A stretch of DNA of 30,655 nt, taken from JBCDBH01 sp039184055 (GTDB taxonomy: Bacteria > Acidobacteriota > Thermoanaerobaculia > Multivoradales > J023). Location: positions 1-30,655 of the forward strand of contig JBCDBH010000024.1 of NCBI GenBank assembly GCA_039184055.1, given 5' to 3'. The notes under the pieces were generated by a model. That model did no database searches. It was given only the letters and a program-made list of their open reading frames with translations, and was not told the DNA's origin. The translations under genes were made by a program, and so were the position numbers. Positions 24,462 through 30,655 of this stretch are shown here, piece by piece (positions within the stretch are counted from its first letter, which is position 1; every line of letters starts with the position of its first letter).

Positions 24462-26209
24462 GACAACGAGCGAGCTTCGGCCGCACCAAGCTCGCGCTCT
24501 TTCTCACCCTGGGGGCGGTCGCGGTGCCGTCGATCAGCTGGCTGCTGATCGGTAGCCAACAGCTCGAACGCGAGGCGAAGCTACGGCAGACGAGTGTCGA
24601 AGCGAGCGCCTACAAAAAGTCGATCGGCTACGCCGCCAAGCTGACTCAGCGCCTCGACCAATTGCTCCAGGCCGAAACCCGGCGGCCGTTTTACCACTAC
24701 CAAAGTCTTTTCCACGATCCCAAAGCGGCGGCTGAAGGCGTCGCGGTGTTGGTCTCGCCGCTCGCCAATGGCGCCAACGATCCCTTCGTCCAGGTTCACT
24801 TCCAGGTCAACGAGCAGGGGCAGCTCCAGCTGCCGTCGATCAACGACGAGATCCCCGACGTGACCAGCGAGATGATCAGCACGCATTGCGCGCTCTTCGA
24901 CGATCTGAGCGAAGTCACGGCGTTCTGCAACACGCTCGACACCGAGCCGCCGTGGCGTCGTAATGGCTACGAAGGCAATGGCGACAGCGAGCGCTGGTCG
25001 GTCACCAAGCTCACCGAAGCCGGGTGGTATCAGCATCTCGAGGCCAACAAGGTGTACGCCGAGTGGATCTACCAAGGCACCCGACCCGCCATGCCGGCGA
25101 GCGCACGGGCCGCCAAGAAGGTCGCGATCCACGTCGGGCCTTTTACCTGGTACACGCTCCTGGTCGACGATCACAAGGCTCTGGTCGCGGTGCGCGGCGT
25201 CAAGACGCCGGTCGGCATGTGGCATCAGGGATTCGTCGTCGATGCCGAAGCCACCGCCGCGTATCTCGCCGAGGCTCCGTATCCGGCGAGCTTTCGATCC
25301 GAAGCGGCCTATACCGGCGATCAGAACGGGGTCAAGAATGCGACCTCCGTGGTCGGCGACACGGGCTGGTGGGTCTCGCTCGACATCGGTGATGCGCTCG
25401 CCGATATGGGCAGCGAGGCGGCACACGATCGCGGTCGTTTTCTCAGCGCGGTCGCCTTCAGCACCCTCTTCGCTCTCATTGCCGGAGCTTTGGTGGTGGG
25501 CTTGGTGTACCAGAGTGAGCGATTGGCGCAGCAACGCGCTCAATTCGCCGCGTCGGCGGCGCACGAGCTCCGCACCCCGATCGCCGGTTTGCGTCTCTAT
25601 GGTGAGATGCTCGCCGAAGGCATGGGCGATCCGAGTCGGTCACGAGCCTACGCGCGGCGGCTGGCCGGTGAGGCCGAACGTCTCGGCCGCGTGGTGACCA
25701 ACGTTCTCTCGTTTACCCGTCTCGAACGCCAGACCCTGTCGGTCGAACCACGGCTCGACGATCTCTCGGCGGCGGTTCACGACGCGGTGGAGCGGCAACG
25801 TCCAGCGATCGAAGAAGCCGGGGCGACGCTCGAGGCCGATCTTCCCGAAGCGCCACCCGAGGTGATGATCGATCGTGACGCGATCAACCACATCGTGCAG
25901 AATCTGCTCGACAATGCCGAGAAATACACCCGCGAAACCGACGACCGCAAGATCCGCGTCCAGGTGGTGGTCGGTGAGAAAGACCTTCAGCTCTCGATCG
26001 CCGACAACGGCGAGGGCGTGCCACCAGCGATCCGTGGTCGGCTGTTCAAGCCGTTCGCGCGGGGCGATCACGGTGACGCGGTGAGTGGTTTGGGGCTCGG
26101 TCTGGTCTTGGTGCGCGCGCTCGCCGAGGCTCAAGGTGGCGGTATCCGCCACGACGACGGCCCGGACGGTGGCGCGGTCTTCACGGTCACGTTTCCACGT
26201 ACGTCATGA
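24458..26209 (+). CDS. Membrane sensor histidine kinase
   Basis: A 583-residue kinase paired with the preceding regulator (GTGA overlap). TM1 spans about 12-31 and TM2 about 329-351. Between them is a ~295-residue extracytoplasmic region with no domain I recognise; it has RRPFYHYQSLFHDPKAAAEG near 72-91 and two cysteines in the middle. No HAMP is evident: TM2 runs almost directly into the HisKA helix with phospho-acceptor His369 in AAHELRTPIAGLR. The ATPase has the N box QNLLDNAEKYT (Asn482, Asn486), the G1 box IADNGEGVP (Asp516) and the G2 box GLGLGLVLVRA. Its stop overlaps the transporter ATG. Confidence 0.93.
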   Translation: MRQRASFGRTKLALFLTLGAVAVPSISWLLIGSQQLEREAKLRQTSVEASAYKKSIGYAAKLTQRLDQLLQAETRRPFYHYQSLFHDPKAAAEGVAVLVSPLANGANDPFVQVHFQVNEQGQLQLPSINDEIPDVTSEMISTHCALFDDLSEVTAFCNTLDTEPPWRRNGYEGNGDSERWSVTKLTEAGWYQHLEANKVYAEWIYQGTRPAMPASARAAKKVAIHVGPFTWYTLLVDDHKALVAVRGVKTPVGMWHQGFVVDAEATAAYLAEAPYPASFRSEAAYTGDQNGVKNATSVVGDTGWWVSLDIGDALADMGSEAAHDRGRFLSAVAFSTLFALIAGALVVGLVYQSERLAQQRAQFAASAAHELRTPIAGLRLYGEMLAEGMGDPSRSRAYARRLAGEAERLGRVVTNVLSFTRLERQTLSVEPRLDDLSAAVHDAVERQRPAIEEAGATLEADLPEAPPEVMIDRDAINHIVQNLLDNAEKYTRETDDRKIRVQVVVGEKDLQLSIADNGEGVPPAIRGRLFKPFARGDHGDAVSGLGLGLVLVRALAEAQGGGIRHDDGPDGGAVFTVTFPRTS

Positions 26210-27087
26210 GCGCCACGCCGCTCGTCGCGCGGCTCCAGCTGATCGGCTCCGCCGTGCTCTTTTCGACCGGTGGCGCGGCGATCAAGAGCTGCCAGCTCAC
26301 CGATTGGCAGGTGGCGTCGTTTCGCTGTGCCGTCGCCGGCCTCGCGCTCGTCGTGCTCTTTCCGGCGGCGCGACGTGCCTTGTCGGGACGTGCCGCGCTG
26401 GTCGGCTGTGCCTTCGCCGGCACGCTGATCGCCTATTCGATCGCCAACAAAGCGACCACCGCGGCGAGCGCCATCTTTTTGCAGTCCACCGCGCCGCTCT
26501 ATGTGCTCGTGCTCGGCCCATTTCTGCTCGGCGAAAAAACGAAGCGTCGCGATCTGCTGCTCATGGTCGCGTTGGCGGGTGGTTTGGCGCTCGTCTTGAT
26601 GGGGCTGAACGAGCCACTCGACAGCGCGCCTCAGCCGATGCGTGGCGCGACCTTCGGCACCGCCGCCGGGGTGTTCTGGGCGCTCACCGTCTTGGGCTTG
26701 CGATGGCTCGAAAGCGGGCGCGACGCGGGCCGAGGCGCCGGATTGGCGGCGGTGGTGCTGGGCAACGCGATCGGGTTCGTGGTCGCCCTGCCCTTCGCGT
26801 TGCCGGTCACCACGTTTCGGGTCGATGACGCCTGGTGGATCCTCTATTTGGGCTTGATCCAGATCGCCCTCGCCTACGTGCTCTTGGTTTCCGGTTTGCG
26901 GCGCGTGCCGGCGTTCGAAGCCTCTTTGTTGCTGCTCGCCGAGCCGGTCTTCGCACCGCTCTTCGCGTGGTGGTTCCACAGCGAGGTGCCGACGCTCTGG
27001 GTGATCGCCGGGGGTGCTACCATCCTCGCCGCGACGACGGTCAAGACTTGGTTCGATGTCCGTAAGCCGAGTCCGTCTGTTTCGTAG
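26206..27087 (+). CDS. DMT-superfamily transporter (EamA family)
   Basis: A 293-residue inner-membrane protein with about ten hydrophobic segments arranged as two EamA repeats. The first begins LIGSAVLFSTGGAAIKS and the second GATFGTAAGVFWALTVLGLRW. The typical repeat-end motif AEPVFAPLFAWWF is present near 246-258, and the first-repeat equivalent TAPLYVLVLGPFLLGE near 94-109. Family members move amino acids, nucleobases or other small metabolites, often as exporters; the substrate is not predictable. It overlaps the kinase stop (ATGA), so the kinase/regulator pair probably controls or senses the transported compound. The cytoplasmic tail is short and basic. Confidence 0.9.
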   Translation: MSATPLVARLQLIGSAVLFSTGGAAIKSCQLTDWQVASFRCAVAGLALVVLFPAARRALSGRAALVGCAFAGTLIAYSIANKATTAASAIFLQSTAPLYVLVLGPFLLGEKTKRRDLLLMVALAGGLALVLMGLNEPLDSAPQPMRGATFGTAAGVFWALTVLGLRWLESGRDAGRGAGLAAVVLGNAIGFVVALPFALPVTTFRVDDAWWILYLGLIQIALAYVLLVSGLRRVPAFEASLLLLAEPVFAPLFAWWFHSEVPTLWVIAGGATILAATTVKTWFDVRKPSPSVS

Positions 27088-27102
27088 CTCCGAGACGCAC
27101 CG

Positions 27103-28272
27103 ATGAACGAGATTGTCGATCTCCACGCACCGATTCAACGCTATGCCTGGGGCTCGCCGACGGCGATCGCCGATTTGCTCGGCAAGACACCGAGTGGTGA
27201 GCCGGAGGCCGAGCTATGGATGGGGGAGCACCCCAAAGCTCCCGCCGAGGTCGAGATCGACGGCATGCGGGCACCGCTGCACGCGGTGATCGATCGCGCC
27301 CCGGAATCGGTGCTCGGCTCGCGGGTCCGCGAACGCTTCGGTGGTCGACTGCCCTTTCTCTTGAAGGTGTTGGCGGCCGGGCAACCGCTGTCGATCCAAG
27401 CGCATCCCGATCTCGACCAGGCGCGCGCGGGTTTCGCGCGTGAGGAGGCCGCCGGGATCGCCCGCGACGCACCCGAGCGTGGATTTCGCGACCAGAATCA
27501 CAAACCCGAGGTGATCTACGCGCTGACGCCCTTTTGGGTGCTGTGTGGCTTTCGTGAGCCGGCGGAGATCCTCGCGCTCACCGAGCGCTTCGGTGACAGC
27601 CTGCCGGCGCGTGAGGCGCTCGAAGACGGCGATCTCGACACCTTTTTTCGTGCCTTTCTCGACCAGCCTCGAGCCGAAGCTCACGAGCGGGTCGAGCGCG
27701 CCTTGCAGCACGCCGGTGGCCAGCTCGATGATCCCGTGGGGCGTTGGCTCACCCATCTCGCGACGCACCATCCGGGTGATGCCGGAGTCTTGGCGCCACT
27801 CTTCATGCATCTGCGACGACTCGATCCGGGTGAAGCGTTGTTCACCGGTCCGGGCGTGCTCCACGCCTATCTCGGTGGTTTGGGGATCGAGATCATGGCC
27901 AGCTCCGACAACGTGCTGCGTGGCGGGCTGACGGTCAAGCACGTCGATCGCGAGGCTCTGGCCTCGGTGGTGCGGACCGAATCTTCGGCCCCCGACCTGC
28001 TCGATGCCGAGCGGCGCGCGACGGAAACCCGCTTTGCCGGCATGGCCGACGAGTTCACCCTGTCGCGAATCGACGTCGCGCCCGGTGAGAGCTTCGAGAC
28101 CGTCGAGGACCCGGGTGTCGAGATCCTCCTGGTGACCGAAGGCGCGGCGCGGCTCGCAACCACGCGTGGACAGCGACGGGTCTCTCGTGGCGACATCGTT
28201 TTGGTGCCGGCGGCGGTGGCGGGTTATCGCCTCGACGGTGACGCGACGGTGTTTCGCGCCGCCGTACCCTGA
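27103..28272 (+). CDS. manA: Mannose-6-phosphate isomerase, class I
   Basis: A zinc cupin enzyme of 389 residues that interconverts mannose 6-phosphate and fructose 6-phosphate, feeding GDP-mannose and surface polysaccharide or glycolysis. The zinc ligands are Gln99 and His101 in SIQAHPD, Glu136 in NHKPEVIYAL, and His254 in GPGVLHAYLGGLGIEIMASSDN. Arg273 in DNVLRGGLT is the catalytic arginine of the family. The N-terminus IQRYAWGSP is typical. A C-terminal cupin-like half runs from about 315 to the end. It follows the EamA transporter by 15 bases with only a weak ribosome-binding match, so it is likely the last gene of the two-component operon. Confidence 0.95.
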   Translation: MNEIVDLHAPIQRYAWGSPTAIADLLGKTPSGEPEAELWMGEHPKAPAEVEIDGMRAPLHAVIDRAPESVLGSRVRERFGGRLPFLLKVLAAGQPLSIQAHPDLDQARAGFAREEAAGIARDAPERGFRDQNHKPEVIYALTPFWVLCGFREPAEILALTERFGDSLPAREALEDGDLDTFFRAFLDQPRAEAHERVERALQHAGGQLDDPVGRWLTHLATHHPGDAGVLAPLFMHLRRLDPGEALFTGPGVLHAYLGGLGIEIMASSDNVLRGGLTVKHVDREALASVVRTESSAPDLLDAERRATETRFAGMADEFTLSRIDVAPGESFETVEDPGVEILLVTEGAARLATTRGQRRVSRGDIVLVPAAVAGYRLDGDATVFRAAVP

Positions 28273-28310
28273 AGGCGCGTATCCTGAAGTCGCGGACCCT
28301 GAACCGTTCG
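28266..28310 (+). repeat. Three imperfect 15-base direct repeats at the manA end
   Basis: Units at 28266-28280, 28281-28295 and 28296-28310 share the form AYCCTGAA followed by a GC-rich half. The manA stop codon lies in the first unit. It may be slippage noise in GC-rich DNA or a short protein-binding array. Confidence 0.45.
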
Positions 28311-28362
28311 TCACAGACGAGCCGACTTTCGACGGTCTCGCGAGGCAACGAAAAATCTGTCG

Positions 28363-28368
28363 TACAAT
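28363..28368 (+). promoter_or_regulatory. Possible -10 element before the cNMP-PilZ gene
   Basis: TACAAT sits 65 bases before the TTG start in a locally AT-richer stretch. I see no good -35 at 16-18 bases upstream (the sequence is GC-rich there), so this is a weak candidate. Confidence 0.3.
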
Positions 28369-28433
28369 CAAGCATCTCTTGATGATGGACCCGCGGTCTC
28401 GAATCCGCCGCACGGGTTGCTGGAGCGACGATC

Positions 28434-29219
28434 TTGTCGGATATCTTGCAGTTCTCCGATCATGCCGTGTTGAAACACGACCTACGCCAGGTCGAGCTTT
28501 TCTCCGAGCTCGATGACAACGACCTCGATCGTGTCGTCCGTTGTTTTCGCGATATGCGATTCGACGCCGACGAGTTCATCGTCCAAGAGGGCGAAGTCTC
28601 CGACGCGTTCTACATCCTGCGTGAAGGCACGGTGGCGGTCTTCCGGGACGCAGTGGGCAAACCCGTGCAATTGCTGGCTCGATTGAGACGTGGCGACTAT
28701 TTCGGCGAGCTCGGTTTGATCGAGGACGTGCGCCGCACCGCCTCGGTTCGCGCCATGGAAAGCTGCCGTGTCCTGCGGATCACCCGCGAAGATCTCTTCG
28801 CCCTGATCGAGAGCCACAAGACGATCAAGCGCAAGCTCCAAGCGGCGGCGGCACGACGGCATAGTCGCGACATCCTCGCCGCGCTCGAGCTCGGGCGTCG
28901 CCGCGAGGTGCGGATTCGTTTTCGTCATCAGATCGAGATCGTGCTCGAAGACGGCGGCACCCAGCCGGCCATGCTGGAGAACCTCTCGCTCGGCGGTCTG
29001 TGTCTCGACAACGCCCCCGAGGTGTGGCAATCGGGCATGGTGGTGCGGTTCAGTCTCGCGTTGCGTGCTGGCGCGCTCCAGCTCGCCGGTCGGGTGGCGT
29101 GGCGTCGAGGTGACGCGGTGGGGATCGCCTTCGTCGACAAGAGTCCCAATCACGACATGCTGATCCAGCTCACCATTCGCGTGCTGCTCGAGTCGTCGGC
29201 CACCGGCCCGGGAGCCTGA
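28434..29219 (+). CDS. Cyclic-nucleotide-binding domain / PilZ domain protein
   Basis: A 261-residue cytoplasmic sensor joining two ligand domains. The Crp-like cNMP-binding domain (about 20-135) has FYILREGTVAVF and the phosphate-binding cassette GDYFGELGLIEDVRRTASV (Glu92, Arg100/Arg101). No helix-turn-helix follows. Instead there is a linker and a PilZ domain (about 153-250) with both c-di-GMP motifs: RxxxR (Arg156-Arg160) and NxSxxG (Asn183, Ser185, Gly188), then GRVAWRRGDAVGIAF. It may therefore respond to cAMP or cGMP and to c-di-GMP, acting through protein contacts. The start is a TTG with GGAG at 28422-28425, eight bases upstream. Confidence 0.9.
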   Translation: MSDILQFSDHAVLKHDLRQVELFSELDDNDLDRVVRCFRDMRFDADEFIVQEGEVSDAFYILREGTVAVFRDAVGKPVQLLARLRRGDYFGELGLIEDVRRTASVRAMESCRVLRITREDLFALIESHKTIKRKLQAAAARRHSRDILAALELGRRREVRIRFRHQIEIVLEDGGTQPAMLENLSLGGLCLDNAPEVWQSGMVVRFSLALRAGALQLAGRVAWRRGDAVGIAFVDKSPNHDMLIQLTIRVLLESSATGPGA

Positions 29220-29288
29220 CGACGAGCTTTCACCGGTTCGCGCCATCTCTCTAGCACGCTCGGGGACTTCCGCTGGTACCATGCCGCG

Positions 29289-30655
<1,367 letters not shown>

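Overview
The window looks like a piece of a high-GC bacterial chromosome, most probably an Acidobacteriota member (Thermoanaerobaculia-like). The basis is a large secreted protein ending in the VWFA domain type characteristic of Acidobacteria, plus high-GC codon use throughout. The phylum is an inference; no rRNA or other marker is present.

Region 1 (1-11568) is one long + strand amino-acid biosynthesis unit. The end of hisD is followed by hisC-hisB-hisH-hisA-hisF-hisIE and then, with no gap, trpE-trpG-trpD-trpC-trpF-trpB-trpA. Most junctions are ATGA or GTGA stop/start overlaps, including hisIE/trpE, so histidine and tryptophan synthesis appear to be translated from one message. Everything from chorismate to tryptophan is present. 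hisG and a histidinol-phosphate phosphatase are not in the window.

Region 2 (about 11569-13037) is an odd insert-like block. A perfect 45-bp palindrome abuts an AAA ATPase/DUF4143 gene of lower GC than its neighbours, and three consecutive hairpins follow it.

Region 3 (13038-17176) is a mixed accessory segment: a DinB-like four-helix metalloprotein, a convergent ankyrin-repeat protein, a nitrilase-superfamily hydrolase that seems to lack the catalytic lysine, a translationally coupled serine esterase, and a convergent periplasmic L,D-transpeptidase.

Region 4 (17435-23466) holds the VWFA protein, an M32 carboxypeptidase with a duplicated ribosome-binding site, a small exported protein of unknown function, and a PlsC-like acyltransferase on the - strand.

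Region 5 (23467-28272) is a regulatory operon: OmpR-type response regulator, membrane histidine kinase with an unrecognised extracytoplasmic sensor, a DMT/EamA transporter and mannose-6-phosphate isomerase, all overlapping or closely spaced.

Region 6 (28434-30655) has a protein joining a cyclic-nucleotide-binding domain to a PilZ (c-di-GMP) domain, and an AbgT-family transporter cut by the window edge.

I did not find a clearly new multi-gene defence or mobile system. The strongest leads are the palindrome-fronted ATPase block, the Lys-less nitrilase homologue, the two-ligand cNMP-PilZ protein and the his-trp superoperon. No CRISPR array, tRNA, rRNA or transposase was seen.
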